Shown: positions 34,417 through 42,681 of the stretch, in pieces
How the letters are laid out: each line of letters begins with the position of its first letter
Numbering within the stretch: the first letter of the stretch is position 1
From: Terriglobia bacterium
Lineage (GTDB): Bacteria > Acidobacteriota > Terriglobia > Terriglobales > Acidobacteriaceae
DNA: 64,000 bases
Assembly (NCBI GenBank): GCA_020073385.1
Contig: JAIQFH010000002.1
Location: 62,001 to 126,000, forward strand
Direction of reading: 5' to 3'
Translations under genes and position numbers: made by a program
The notes under the pieces: model-generated
Told to the model about the DNA's origin: nothing
Databases searched by the model: none
Seen by the model: only the letters and a program-made list of their open reading frames with translations

Positions 34417-35796
34417 TTACTCCAGTCGCTTGCCCCTCGTCTCCGGCAATTGCGTCGTCATTAGCGCTGCCAGCAGATATCCCGCAGCGCACAGATAAAA
34501 CGCCCAACTCAACCCCTTGGCCTGCCCGACGCGCCCAATCACCAGAGGAGCCAGCGAACTCATCGTGCGCGCGCCGTTGTAGGTGAAGCCGAGCGCCCGG
34601 GCGCGCACGACGGTAGGGAAGATCTCACTGCCCATGATCCCGGATCCCGAGAAGATTCCTGTGCCGAAGAACGCGACCAGCGTGCCCAACACGAGCAGCG
34701 CGCTCTGCGATCGCGCTGCTGCATACAGAGGAATCAGACAGGCCGCGATCAGAGAGTAGACGAGAAAAGCATTCCGACGGCCGATGTGGTCCGCCACCCA
34801 TCCGAAGCTGGCATAGCCCGGAAACATACCGCAAAGATTGAGAACGACCATGAGAGTGGTCATCCCCATCACGCCAAATCCGCGGCCACCCTGCTCGACT
34901 GGCAGCGACAAGTAAGGCGGCAGCCATGTGAACAGCCCCCACCAGGCAAACATCGCGAAGAAGTTGAATAGAAGCAAGGCGATTGTGTGCCTCAAATACG
35001 GTGGTTGGAAGATGGTGACGAAGCCGCTTTCCAGCGCAGAGGCAGTATCGTGAGACGATTCGGGAGGGGAGAAATCGATCTGTGACGTCGCGGGAGGCAA
35101 ATGGACATGTGATGTGCTGGCAGTTCCGTGGAAGAGCGGCCCTTCAGGGCCGCGTTCAGACGCAGTAGACGAGGGGGCTTTAGCCCCAGTGGTTCGCTCC
35201 TCCCACATCTCCGACTCAGGCACTCTCCGCTGAATCCACAAAGTGATCAGCGCGGGCAATATCCCCACGAAAAACACCGCCCGCCATCCGTAAAACCGCG
35301 AAACCGGCCCCGCCACCAGCGCGGCAGCAGCGAATCCCAACGCCCACGAACTCTGCACAATTGAGATCGCCTTGGCGCGAAGCTCCGTAGGCCATGTCTC
35401 AGCCACAAGCGTTGCGCCTGTATTCCACTCGCCGCCCATGCCCAGGCCGAGCATGAACCGTGCGACCGCCAGCATTGCGATGCTCTTTGCCAGCCCTGAC
35501 GCGAACGAACACAGCGAATACGTCAGGATGCTCGCCATCAGCGCATGCTTGCGCCCGACTCGATCCGCCAGAAAGCCAAAGAACACGCCGCCGATCCCCG
35601 ATGCCAGCAAGGTGAGTGTCCCGAGAGATCCCGCGGTGGTTTTGCTCATTCCCAGATCGCGCATGAGCATGGCCAGCACGAGTGAGTACAGCATCGCGTC
35701 GAAGGCATCGAGCGCCCAACCCATAGACGCGGCGAGCAGCGTTCTCCGCTGCCCGGGAGTCGCCTGACGAATCAACTGGATGGGGCCAATCGCCAT
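34417..35796 (-). CDS. MFS transporter (sugar/aromatic-acid porter type)
   Basis: A 459-residue transporter with 12 hydrophobic helices. GWALDAFDAMLYSLVL opens helix 1, FFGFLADRVGRKHAL is the loop 2-3 signature, RFMLGLGMGGEWNTGATLVAE resembles aromatic acid:H+ symporters, and FGWVADHIGRRNAF repeats the motif in the second half. The central loop (about residues 201-223) is encoded by a dispersed palindromic repeat, not by transporter-like sequence. Substrate unknown. A Pho-box-like site lies 164 nt upstream on the same strand. Confidence 0.85.
   Translation of the reverse strand: MAIGPIQLIRQATPGQRRTLLAASMGWALDAFDAMLYSLVLAMLMRDLGMSKTTAGSLGTLTLLASGIGGVFFGFLADRVGRKHALMASILTYSLCSFASGLAKSIAMLAVARFMLGLGMGGEWNTGATLVAETWPTELRAKAISIVQSSWALGFAAAALVAGPVSRFYGWRAVFFVGILPALITLWIQRRVPESEMWEERTTGAKAPSSTASERGPEGPLFHGTASTSHVHLPPATSQIDFSPPESSHDTASALESGFVTIFQPPYLRHTIALLLFNFFAMFAWWGLFTWLPPYLSLPVEQGGRGFGVMGMTTLMVVLNLCGMFPGYASFGWVADHIGRRNAFLVYSLIAACLIPLYAAARSQSALLVLGTLVAFFGTGIFSGSGIMGSEIFPTVVRARALGFTYNGARTMSSLAPLVIGRVGQAKGLSWAFYLCAAGYLLAALMTTQLPETRGKRLE
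35128..35192. repeat. Palindromic repeat (GCGGCCCTTCAGGGCCGC + GGGGCTTTAGCCCC) inside the MFS gene
   Basis: Two small palindromes, at 35136-35153 and 35175-35187, joined by about 20 nt, preserve the reading frame of the MFS gene and encode part of its central cytoplasmic loop. The same arrangement occurs at 47736-47800 between genes and, diverged, at 48523-48585 inside another membrane-protein gene. Confidence 0.75.
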
Positions 35797-35828
35797 GGGG
35801 TAGTTCGCGCGGCGATTGTACCGGAATC

Positions 35829-35931
35829 ATTGTGGATTGTTGATTCTTGAAGGTTGAATGCAATCCCAGGTCGCAGCCAGCTGTGCTGACAGGCTTTTGC
35901 TTTTCATTAACAATCAAAATTCAACAATTGG
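35829..35931. repeat. Inverted word repeat, ATTGTGGATTGTTGATT family
   Basis: Left arm 35829-35859 (words GGATTGTTGATTCTTGAAGGTT) faces right arm 35906-35931 (AACAATCAAAATTCAACAATT). It is an AT-rich patch upstream of the MFS gene and resembles the GATTGCCGATT units at 18.9 and 32.25 kb. Confidence 0.65.
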
Positions 35932-35959
35932 GTTACCCGCGGTTACTTCCGTGCGCTGG

Positions 35960-35977
35960 GTGACATTTTCGTGACAA
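35960..35977 (-). promoter_or_regulatory. Pho-box-like direct repeat
   Basis: Minus strand reads TTGTCAC, four bases, ATGTCAC: two 7-mers with an 11-nt period, the architecture of PhoB/PhoP boxes (consensus CTGTCAT-N4-CTGTCAY). It lies 60 nt before the PstS-like gene (36038, plus) and 164 nt before the MFS start (minus). No phoB gene is in the window. Confidence 0.4.
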
Positions 35978-36037
35978 CAACCAGTGTCCCGATTCGCTAG
36001 GCTTTCATTACCCCCGAAAACATCTTGAGGTTGAGTC

Positions 36038-36481
36038 ATGAGAATTCGCTTTACTATCTGTGCGCTCGCCTTTTTCTTCACTACCCTCACCCCCTGCTTC
36101 GCCCACCATACGGCTGTGATTGTGAATAAAGGCAATGCTGTGGCCAACGTAACGTCGGCGCATCTGACAAAAATCATCCGGGGTGAGGTTAAGAAATGGC
36201 CCGATGGCAAAAACATCATCCTCGTTCTTCACAAAGATTCTGCCGGCGAGAGGGAAGCGCTCGAGCACCTGAACAAGATGTCGGCGGGAGAATGGACCGC
36301 GTTCGTCATTGCGCGTAAGGATTCGATCATCTTTGTCGACACCGATGCCGACGTGCTCAAGGCGGTGCAGGCAGAACCGGGAGCGCTGGGACTGATCGAG
36401 GTCCGCTCCATCGACAACAGCGTCAATGTGATCCGTGTTGACGGTAAGCTGCCAATGGAATTGGGATACTTGCCTCACTAG
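36038..36481 (+). CDS. PstS-like periplasmic phosphate-binding-domain protein
   Basis: A 147-residue secreted protein: signal MRIRFTICALAFFFTTLTPCFAHH, then a half-size PBP-like domain (VIVNKGNAVANVTSAHLTKIIRGEVKKWPDGKNI, ..AFVIARKDSIIF.., EPGALGLIEVRS). HLTKIIRGEVKKWPDG matches the region of PstS proteins around the phosphate pocket (IFxGxxxxWxDG). It is too short for a full solute-binding protein and no pst permease adjoins it. A Pho-box-like site upstream supports a phosphate link. Confidence 0.75.
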   Translation: MRIRFTICALAFFFTTLTPCFAHHTAVIVNKGNAVANVTSAHLTKIIRGEVKKWPDGKNIILVLHKDSAGEREALEHLNKMSAGEWTAFVIARKDSIIFVDTDADVLKAVQAEPGALGLIEVRSIDNSVNVIRVDGKLPMELGYLPH

Positions 36482-36493
36482 GCAGTTTCAAAG

Positions 36494-36572
36494 GCTTTCA
36501 CCACAGAGGGCACATGTTCACAGAGGAAATCTCGACTAACTTCCTCTGTGTCCTCTGCGGTAAATTTGTCGA
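36494..36572. repeat. Inverted word repeat, CACCACAGAGGGCACA family
   Basis: Left arm TTCACCACAGAGGGCACA plus CACAGAGG (36499-36530) faces right arm CCTCTGTGTCCTCTGCGG (36542-36559). It fills the gap before the convergent ribF gene. Confidence 0.75.
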
Positions 36573-36573
36573 T

Positions 36574-37521
36574 TCAAGAACGCCCAAGCCGCAGCAGGTG
36601 GAAATACCGCCGGGCCTTCTTCACATCGCGTGCGATCTGCTCGCGCAGCGCCTCGACGGACGGGAACTTGATCTCATCCCGCAGCCGTTCCAGAAAACAG
36701 ATCTCAACTTCCGTGTCCGGCGTCAATTCGAGCGGGTGAAAATTCAACAGATGCGTTTCGATGGCGAACAGTTCTGCGCCGAACGTTGGACGATTTCCTA
36801 CGTTTGTCACCGAATCAAACAGCTCGCTCCCGACGCGAGTCCAGGTGATGTACACGCCGTCTTTCGGGACGAGTTCCTCGTACCGCGCCATGTTGATGGT
36901 GGGTACGGTGTACTTCGATCCGTAACCGCGACCACGCCCGGGATTGCCAAGAATACAAAACGGCCGCGCCAGCAGGTGGCGAGCGCGGCTCACGCGTCCT
37001 TCGCCGAGCAATCTGCGAATCTGACTGCTCGACACGGTCTCTCCCCGCAACTTCATCTCGGGATAGACCTTCACCTCGAATCCCATTTCGCGTCCAAATT
37101 CCGCCAGCATGTTCACGTCGCCCGCGGCCTTGTGCCCGAAGCGAAAATTGAATCCTTCATGCACCTCGCGCGCACGCAGTTTCTTCTTTAGGATGCGCTC
37201 GGCAAACTGGCGGGGCGTCATCAGGGACAGATCGCGGCCGAAGGGAAGCAGTAGCACAGCGTCGATCCCCGTGCCTTCCAGCCATCGTAGCTTCTCAGCG
37301 GTAGGCGTGAGTAGCTTGAGCCCGGCTTCCGGCTTCAGAATTCTCGTCGGATGCGGCTCAAACGTAACCGCCACGGCCTTGGCGCCGTTGGCGGTCGCGC
37401 GCGAGACGATTTCCCCCAGTACATGCGCGTGGGCGCGATGCACACCGTCGAAGTTCCCCACGGTGACGAACGTCGGCCCGAAGTCGGCCGGAACGTCATC
37501 GAGTTTGTGAAACACGCGCAT
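36574..37521 (-). CDS. ribF: Bifunctional riboflavin kinase / FAD synthetase
   Basis: About 315 residues from MRVFHKLDD. The N-terminal adenylyltransferase part has TVGNFDGVHRAHAHVLGEIV (GxFDGxHxGH-like), FEPHPTRIL and the SSSQIRRLLGEG motif. The C-terminal kinase domain has GNPGRGRGYGSKYTVPTINM (GRxxxGRxxxxPTxN) and the NVGNRPTFG strand. It makes FMN and FAD. The ribosome site is unclear; an ATG three codons upstream is possible. No FMN riboswitch is seen upstream. Confidence 0.92.
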   Translation of the reverse strand: MRVFHKLDDVPADFGPTFVTVGNFDGVHRAHAHVLGEIVSRATANGAKAVAVTFEPHPTRILKPEAGLKLLTPTAEKLRWLEGTGIDAVLLLPFGRDLSLMTPRQFAERILKKKLRAREVHEGFNFRFGHKAAGDVNMLAEFGREMGFEVKVYPEMKLRGETVSSSQIRRLLGEGRVSRARHLLARPFCILGNPGRGRGYGSKYTVPTINMARYEELVPKDGVYITWTRVGSELFDSVTNVGNRPTFGAELFAIETHLLNFHPLELTPDTEVEICFLERLRDEIKFPSVEALREQIARDVKKARRYFHLLRLGRS

Positions 37522-37532
37522 AAAAAACAAAA

Positions 37533-37607
37533 CCGGCGTCGGACTTCAGACGTCGGACTTCAGCAAAGCAGATCTTCCTGACGCCTGACGTCTGAGGTCT
37601 GACGCCC
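37533..37607. repeat. Inverted word repeat, GGCGTCGGACTTCAGACGTC family
   Basis: Left arm 37533-37563 (tandem CGTCGGACTTCAG) faces right arm 37579-37607 (CTGACGCCTGACGTCTGAGG and TCTGACGCC). It separates ribF from the MBL gene. Related single arms lie at 1026-1063 and 61394-61432. Confidence 0.75.
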
Positions 37608-37611
37608 GCTC

Positions 37612-38385
37612 TCAGATCTCAAACTCCAGCTTCATCCCGTCGTACGCGAGCCGCACATGCCTGGGCAGGTTGGCATTGGTCGCCTCGTGGCCCAAATCGT
37701 GGCAGATGTGCGTGAAGAAAGCGCGCCTCGGCCTGAGCCGGTCCACAATCGACAGTGAGTTCTTCACTGTGGAATGCGTGGGATGAGGCTTGTGCCGCAG
37801 TGCGTCGAGGAACAGAATGTCCAGCCCCTGCAATTGATCCATCGACGACTCTGGGATCTCGCTGTGGTCGGTGAGATACGCACCCGAGCCGAATCGATAG
37901 CCGTATATCTGCGTTTCGCCGTGAATCAGAATGACCGGCTCGAAGAGTACTCCAAAAACGTCGACTGGGCCGTCGATCGGGTGCAGTTCAAGCTGCGCCA
38001 GGCCGCCGAATTTGTAGTCGGCATCGAAAATGTAGGAAAACATCTTGCGCAGAAAGGCCGCTGCATCAGGACGCGCGTAGAGCGGGAGTTTGTTCGGCTT
38101 GTGGTGGAAGCTGAGGGGCCGCAAATCGTCGATGCCCAGGATATGGTCGGCATGCGTGTGGGTATATAAAACCGCGTCGACATGTGCGATGTTCTCGCGG
38201 ACCGCCTGCGTGTAGAAATCCGGAGTGGTGTCGATCAGCACGACCCGGTTGGCGTACTCGAGCATGATGGAGGGGCGAGTCCGCCGGTCGTGTGGATCTT
38301 TCGAATGGCAAACGTCGCAGTCACATCCGAGCGTAGGGACGCCCATCGACGTCCCGCTGCCCAGCACGGTCAGAGTCGCTTTCAT
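37612..38385 (-). CDS. MBL-fold hydrolase, PhnP/RNase Z-like
   Basis: A 257-residue metallo-beta-lactamase-fold protein: LGSGTSMGVPTLGCDCDVCHSKDPHDRRTRPS at the N-terminus and the metal site THTHADHILGIDDLRPL, then SDHSEIP and HICHDLGH. The Cys-rich CDCDVCHS stretch and overall order match PhnP-type phosphodiesterases, though no phn genes are nearby. The start codon overlaps the DUF1844 gene stop by four bases. Confidence 0.85.
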   Translation of the reverse strand: MKATLTVLGSGTSMGVPTLGCDCDVCHSKDPHDRRTRPSIMLEYANRVVLIDTTPDFYTQAVRENIAHVDAVLYTHTHADHILGIDDLRPLSFHHKPNKLPLYARPDAAAFLRKMFSYIFDADYKFGGLAQLELHPIDGPVDVFGVLFEPVILIHGETQIYGYRFGSGAYLTDHSEIPESSMDQLQGLDILFLDALRHKPHPTHSTVKNSLSIVDRLRPRRAFFTHICHDLGHEATNANLPRHVRLAYDGMKLEFEI

Positions 38386-38969
38386 CTTCCAGTCGTACCA
38401 GTCGCGGGTCCAGGCTGCGGCGGACGCGCGAGAGCGTTCGTTACCTCCACATAGGCCATGCGCAATTCGTACAAGCTGTTCTGCAGAAAATTTTCTTCGG
38501 TGGGAGTGAGATTGCCTTTGGTCTTCTCCGAGATCAGACTGAGCGTATCGATCGTCAGCCGCGCGCCGATGATGTCCACTCGCGGTTGCTCGCCCTGCTG
38601 GCGCATCAGTCCGAGTTGCAGCATAGCGGTCATGTAGAGCTGTGCCATGAATCGCTCGAAGGTAATTTCAAATTCTTTAGCGGAGTGCCCGCTGAGTTCG
38701 ACCTCTTTGTCGAGGTCCTTGGAGGACTGATGATAGGCCGCGGCTTGTGCGTCCTGCTCGGCTTTGGTGGGCGGAACAGGCATTTCGCGCTCTGGTGCCG
38801 CGCCATCCGCCGTTGCCGTCGGCTTCGCCGCAGTCTCTTTGGCCGCGCTCGTCGGCTCAGGCTTCGGCGTTTCCACTTCCTCCGCGACGTCGGACCGCAA
38901 CTCGCCGTCTGAGGTGAACAGTCGTCGATCAGTTACTTTGAAACTGGAATCCTGTTTCTTATCAGCCAT
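38382..38969 (-). CDS. DUF1844 domain-containing protein
   Basis: A 195-residue protein from MADKKQDSSFKVTDRR, with GAGGAAG before ATG 38969. Residues 1-90 are charged and low in complexity (Pro/Ala/Glu/Thr). The C-terminal 85 residues are the DUF1844 helical domain: FERFMAQLYMTAMLQLGLMR then DIIGARLTIDTLSLISEKTKGNLTPTEENFLQNSLYELRMAYVEVT. Function unknown. It is coupled to the downstream MBL hydrolase by ATGA. Confidence 0.85.
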   Translation of the reverse strand: MADKKQDSSFKVTDRRLFTSDGELRSDVAEEVETPKPEPTSAAKETAAKPTATADGAAPEREMPVPPTKAEQDAQAAAYHQSSKDLDKEVELSGHSAKEFEITFERFMAQLYMTAMLQLGLMRQQGEQPRVDIIGARLTIDTLSLISEKTKGNLTPTEENFLQNSLYELRMAYVEVTNALARPPQPGPATGTTGR

Positions 38970-39003
38970 AGCTTCTTCCTCATAACAAATCGATCGATGT
39001 CTA

Positions 39004-40122
39004 TTATGCCGGACGCGCAACGGGAGCACTGCAGTCCGGCGACAGCGACGCCTCGGGCACCGGCAATGAAACGATGCTGGCATTCACGCCACCGATCGTT
39101 ACCTCGCGGCCGGGAGTGCCGAGTTCGCGGCGAACGTATCCCAGCGCGACCGTCTTTTTTCCGTTCGGAACGCGCACCGACGCGATACTCGTCACCTCTC
39201 CCACTTCCTTTTCTCCGACGACGACCTTCGTGCCTGCGGCGAGGGGACGGTCCGCATCAGCAAGGAATCCGGTAAACTTCCGGTGCACCGCACCCCGTGA
39301 GCGAATGCGTTCGACAATTTCCTGCCCGATGTAGCATCCCTTGTTGAAATTCAAGGCGCGAGCCTGCTCTGTCTCTTGTGGCAAATCGCGTTCTCGTATA
39401 TCGACGCCGTACATCGGAATGCCAGAGACAATGCGATGGATCTCGAGCGCTTCGGAACCGACGGGAGTGGCGCCGTGCGCCACCAGGGCGTCCCATGTCT
39501 TTCGGACGTCGGCGGGAGCCAGCCATAACTCATAGGTCTCGTGCCCAGCATCCTCGCCGCGCACGGCCGTGCACTGCGTGCATTCACAATCGCACGTGCA
39601 CTTCGCCTCGAAGACCTGCATAGGATTTGTGTCCGGGATGGCGACGCCCGCAGCCGCCAATACCGCCCGAGCCTTCGGCCCCGCAATCCCCAAGGCCGTA
39701 ATCGAATCACTCAGATTCGTAACCTCCACGTCATCCATGATGATGTAGTGGTCGAAGGTCGCGAGCATCTTCTCAACCTGTCTGCGATCGGTGTCGACCA
39801 CGATCGACTCACCCCGGTTGTAGGCATAAAGATCGCCTAGGATGTGTCCCTGCGGATTGAGCAGGAAGGCATACGCACCCTGCCCGGTCGCCAGGTCGCG
39901 GATATTGTTCGTTACCATCCCGTTTAGCCAACGTACGCGGTCGCCGCCGGTGAGAGAAATCTTGGCGCGGTACCCGAGGTCATAGACCCCGCAGTGCTCG
40001 CGCAGTCTCGCGAATTCCGTATCCCGATCGTTGAAGCGCGCCGCAACCGTCGCACCGCGATACTCGGCAACCGCGGCCGCGCCCAGTCCCTCACCATTTG
40101 CCTGCAAAGCCGTGAGCCCCAT
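39004..40122 (-). CDS. ygfZ: YgfZ/GcvT-type folate-binding protein with a cysteine cluster
   Basis: A 372-residue GcvT-fold protein. The YgfZ signature KGCYIGQE is present with Cys263, and REHCGVYDLGYRAKISLTGGDRVRWLNGMVTNNI is the folate-fold N-terminus. YgfZ proteins support iron-sulphur enzyme maintenance. Unusually, residues 175-184 read CTCDCECTQC, five cysteines in ten residues, in a loop between domains. Divergent from the isopropylmalate-type dehydrogenase gene with 40 nt between starts. Confidence 0.85.
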   Translation of the reverse strand: MGLTALQANGEGLGAAAVAEYRGATVAARFNDRDTEFARLREHCGVYDLGYRAKISLTGGDRVRWLNGMVTNNIRDLATGQGAYAFLLNPQGHILGDLYAYNRGESIVVDTDRRQVEKMLATFDHYIIMDDVEVTNLSDSITALGIAGPKARAVLAAAGVAIPDTNPMQVFEAKCTCDCECTQCTAVRGEDAGHETYELWLAPADVRKTWDALVAHGATPVGSEALEIHRIVSGIPMYGVDIRERDLPQETEQARALNFNKGCYIGQEIVERIRSRGAVHRKFTGFLADADRPLAAGTKVVVGEKEVGEVTSIASVRVPNGKKTVALGYVRRELGTPGREVTIGGVNASIVSLPVPEASLSPDCSAPVARPA

Positions 40123-40162
40123 ACTTGTATTCGATTATAGCGAGTGTGTTAACGTTCCTGCC

Positions 40163-41242
40163 GTGGACCCAAAAAACGCAGCCCGAAAGCGCATCGCCGT
40201 CATACCCGGGGATGGCATCGGTAAAGAGGTGATTCCACAGGCAGTTAAGGCCATCCAGGCTACGGGCGCAGCGGTGGAACTGACCGATTTCGACTGGGGC
40301 GCGGACCGCTACCTGCGCGATCAGACCACGGTGCCGCCCGACGGATTCGCCACGTTAGCCCGCGATTTCAACGCCATCCTGGTCGGCGCATTCGGCGATC
40401 CTCGAGTGAAGACAAATATTCATGCCAAAGAAATCCTGCTCGGCATGCGCTTCAAGATGGATCTCTACGCCAATGTGAGGCCGGTTCGCTTGCTCGACGC
40501 CGCGTTATGTCCGCTGAAGGGTGTTGAGCCGAAAGACGTGGACTTCGTTGTGCTCCGCGAAAATACCGAGGGCGCATACACCGATGCCGGCGGCGTCTTC
40601 AAGCAGGGAACTGCCGACGAGATCGCTACCCAGGAGGACATCAACACCCGCAAGGGCGTCGAGCGCATCATTCGCTACGCCTTTGAATATTGCCGGATGC
40701 ACACGAAACTCGACGGTTCCCCACGCGGCAAAGTCCTGATGTCCGACAAGTCCAACGCCATGACGCACGCCGGAGGCCTTTGGCAGCGCGTCTTCAAGGA
40801 AGTCAGCGCTGAATATCCCGCGATCACAGCGCAGCACATGTATGTCGATGCCCTCTGCATGCAGATGGTCCGCGATCCGCGCCAGTTCGACGTGATCGTG
40901 ACCAACAACATGTTCGGCGACATCATCACCGACCTCGCCGCCGGACTCCAAGGAGGCCTCGGCATGGCTGTGAGCGGCAATATTCATCCCGGCAAAACCT
41001 CGATGTTCGAACCGGTGCACGGCTCGGCGCCCCCGATCGCTGGAAAGAACGAGGCGAATCCCTTCGGCGCAATCCTGACGGCGGCCATGATGCTGCGGCA
41101 CCTGGAGTTCACGCAAGAAGCCGACAGGATCGAGGCCGCAGTGCTGGAAGCAGTACGCCAGAAGAAGACGACGCGAGATATCGGCGGCTCGGTGGGCACG
41201 CGCGAAGCGGGGGAGTGGATTGTGGGGCGCCTGTCATCCTGA
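40163..41242 (+). CDS. Isocitrate/isopropylmalate dehydrogenase family enzyme
   Basis: A 359-residue NAD(P)-dependent beta-decarboxylating dehydrogenase from GTG 40163. Motifs: [28 protein letters not shown], the metal Asp stretch [43 protein letters not shown] and [14 protein letters not shown]. It could be LeuB, tartrate or homoisocitrate dehydrogenase; no leuCD neighbour decides this. The last codons (CTG TCA TCC TGA) and the stop come from a TGTCATCCTGAG repeat. Confidence 0.8.
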   Translation: MDPKNAARKRIAVIPGDGIGKEVIPQAVKAIQATGAAVELTDFDWGADRYLRDQTTVPPDGFATLARDFNAILVGAFGDPRVKTNIHAKEILLGMRFKMDLYANVRPVRLLDAALCPLKGVEPKDVDFVVLRENTEGAYTDAGGVFKQGTADEIATQEDINTRKGVERIIRYAFEYCRMHTKLDGSPRGKVLMSDKSNAMTHAGGLWQRVFKEVSAEYPAITAQHMYVDALCMQMVRDPRQFDVIVTNNMFGDIITDLAAGLQGGLGMAVSGNIHPGKTSMFEPVHGSAPPIAGKNEANPFGAILTAAMMLRHLEFTQEADRIEAAVLEAVRQKKTTRDIGGSVGTREAGEWIVGRLSS

Positions 41243-41445
41243 GCGGAGCGTGCCGATTCACGAAGTGAATCGGCATGCGGAGTCGAAGGATCCCTAATCC
41301 CTGGATGCGGTGCGGGTGTCGCAGGGAATTCGTATGCAAACCAATACAAATTCCGGTGCAAGTCCGCCGTGATCCAAAGTGAAAGGGATCCTTCGACTTC
41401 GCAAGAAGCGCGCCGCGCGCGCTTCTTGCTACGCTCAGGATGACA
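41232..41445. repeat. Inverted repeat, TGTCATCCTGAG family, long member
   Basis: TGTCATCCTGAG at 41232 and CTCAGGATGACA at 41434-41445 enclose 214 nt with inner pairs (GATTCACGAAGTGAATC hairpin; GAAGGATCC against GGATCCTTC; a GC-rich GAAGCGCGCC/GCGCGCTTC hairpin). The left end overlaps the dehydrogenase stop codon. Confidence 0.85.
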
Positions 41446-41467
41446 CTATTGAAAGGGCAGTTCCGAC

Positions 41468-42007
41468 ATGCTCATCTTCGAACAACTAGTCAGCCGCGGC
41501 CTCATGGTTTTCGATCCCAACCGCAAAGTCCTAACGTTCAATCTGTCGGTGCTGGCGAGATTCCCGGCCATCCGCCAGCAGAGGATCGAAGAGTTCAAAT
41601 GGATGATCGGCAATTGGGCATTCGAAAACCACGTCCGCGCCACGCCCACCACGCCGGCATACGTCGATACCTACTTCTACACCTATGAACTCGCCGATAA
41701 CGGTACGCGCTATACGGTCAGCGGCCATGGCGCCAAGGCTCGCCCTTACCTGACCTTCGATCCCTTCAGCAACCGCTGGATGATGACCTTCACGGAGGGC
41801 CTGTTTGGCGTCTTACAGTCGAACGGATGGGAAGGCGACACCATTGTCTTCTCCGGCCCGCTCACTATGTTGGGAATCGATTGCGAACTTCGTCAGACGA
41901 TTACGAAGAAGAGCTCCGACGAATTCCATATCCTGAATGAAGAAAAGCTGACCGACGGGAGCTGGCGCGAGACCGACAAATTTTTCTGCCGGAGAAAGCA
42001 GCCTTAA
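41468..42007 (+). CDS. Hypothetical protein, DUF1579-like lipocalin fold
   Basis: A 179-residue soluble protein. The C-terminal 130 residues show beta strands with WMIGNWAFENHVRATPT, YFYTYELADNGTRYTVSG, LTFDPFSNRWMMTFTEG and IDCELRQTITKKSSDEFHI, a pattern like the DUF1579/FABP-like calycins. The first 40 residues are less structured. No signal peptide is obvious. The 3' end overlaps the convergent methyltransferase gene by 4 nt. Function unknown. Confidence 0.6.
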   Translation: MLIFEQLVSRGLMVFDPNRKVLTFNLSVLARFPAIRQQRIEEFKWMIGNWAFENHVRATPTTPAYVDTYFYTYELADNGTRYTVSGHGAKARPYLTFDPFSNRWMMTFTEGLFGVLQSNGWEGDTIVFSGPLTMLGIDCELRQTITKKSSDEFHILNEEKLTDGSWRETDKFFCRRKQP

Positions 42008-42645
42008 GACCGTCTCCCCGTCAGCAGCGCCAGTTCACGCCACTTCCACTGGCAATCGACGTCGGCAAAGCCAATCTCGCGGAGCCAGGTAAGCTGGGTC
42101 TCGACGTCCAGCAGCTTATTCGATGGATCCTCCGTCTCGACCGTAAAACCGATGCGTTGCAGAAACTCCTCGTGCAGTCGCTGGGTAGGCGAAGCCACAT
42201 GCTCCAGGTTACAAAGCACACCACCCGCGTTAAGCAACCTGTAGATCTCGGCATAGAGCGCCCGCTTTCGTTCATGCGGCAGGTGATGAATAGCGAAGCT
42301 CGAGATCACGGCATCAAACTTCCCGAGCGCCGGCAGAGGAGAATCCATATTGTGATCCACGATAGTAACGCGCGAGTCCCCGGCGAAGCGTTTGCGCACT
42401 GCCTCCAGCATGGCAGGGGAGAAATCGACGGCCACAGCCTCTGTGTCGGGATGCTGCCGTCGAACCAGCGCCAACAGTCGTCCATCGCCGGTGCCCAGGT
42501 CAAGGATTCTCTGCGTGTTTGCCGGAATGAACTCCGTCAGTGCAGCCTCGCCCTCGGTCCGGTGAGAAATCTGGTCGGCGCGCTCCAGATAGTCGCTGAC
42601 GTGTTCGCTCGAAGTCCACAGGTTGATGGGGCCACTCGTGCTCAT
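42004..42645 (-). CDS. Class I SAM-dependent methyltransferase
   Basis: A 213-residue methyltransferase from MSTSGPIN. Motif I ILDLGTGDGRLLALV, motif II VAVDFSPAMLEAVRKRF, ISSFAIHHLPHERKRALYAEIYRLLNAGGVLCNLEHV as motifs IV-VI. The short length and the C-terminal FVETEDPS helix do not identify the substrate. It is divergent from a protease gene with 36 nt between start codons. Confidence 0.85.
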   Translation of the reverse strand: MSTSGPINLWTSSEHVSDYLERADQISHRTEGEAALTEFIPANTQRILDLGTGDGRLLALVRRQHPDTEAVAVDFSPAMLEAVRKRFAGDSRVTIVDHNMDSPLPALGKFDAVISSFAIHHLPHERKRALYAEIYRLLNAGGVLCNLEHVASPTQRLHEEFLQRIGFTVETEDPSNKLLDVETQLTWLREIGFADVDCQWKWRELALLTGRRS

Positions 42646-42681
42646 GAAACAAGTATAGGGAAACGGGTACACTCAAACTCA

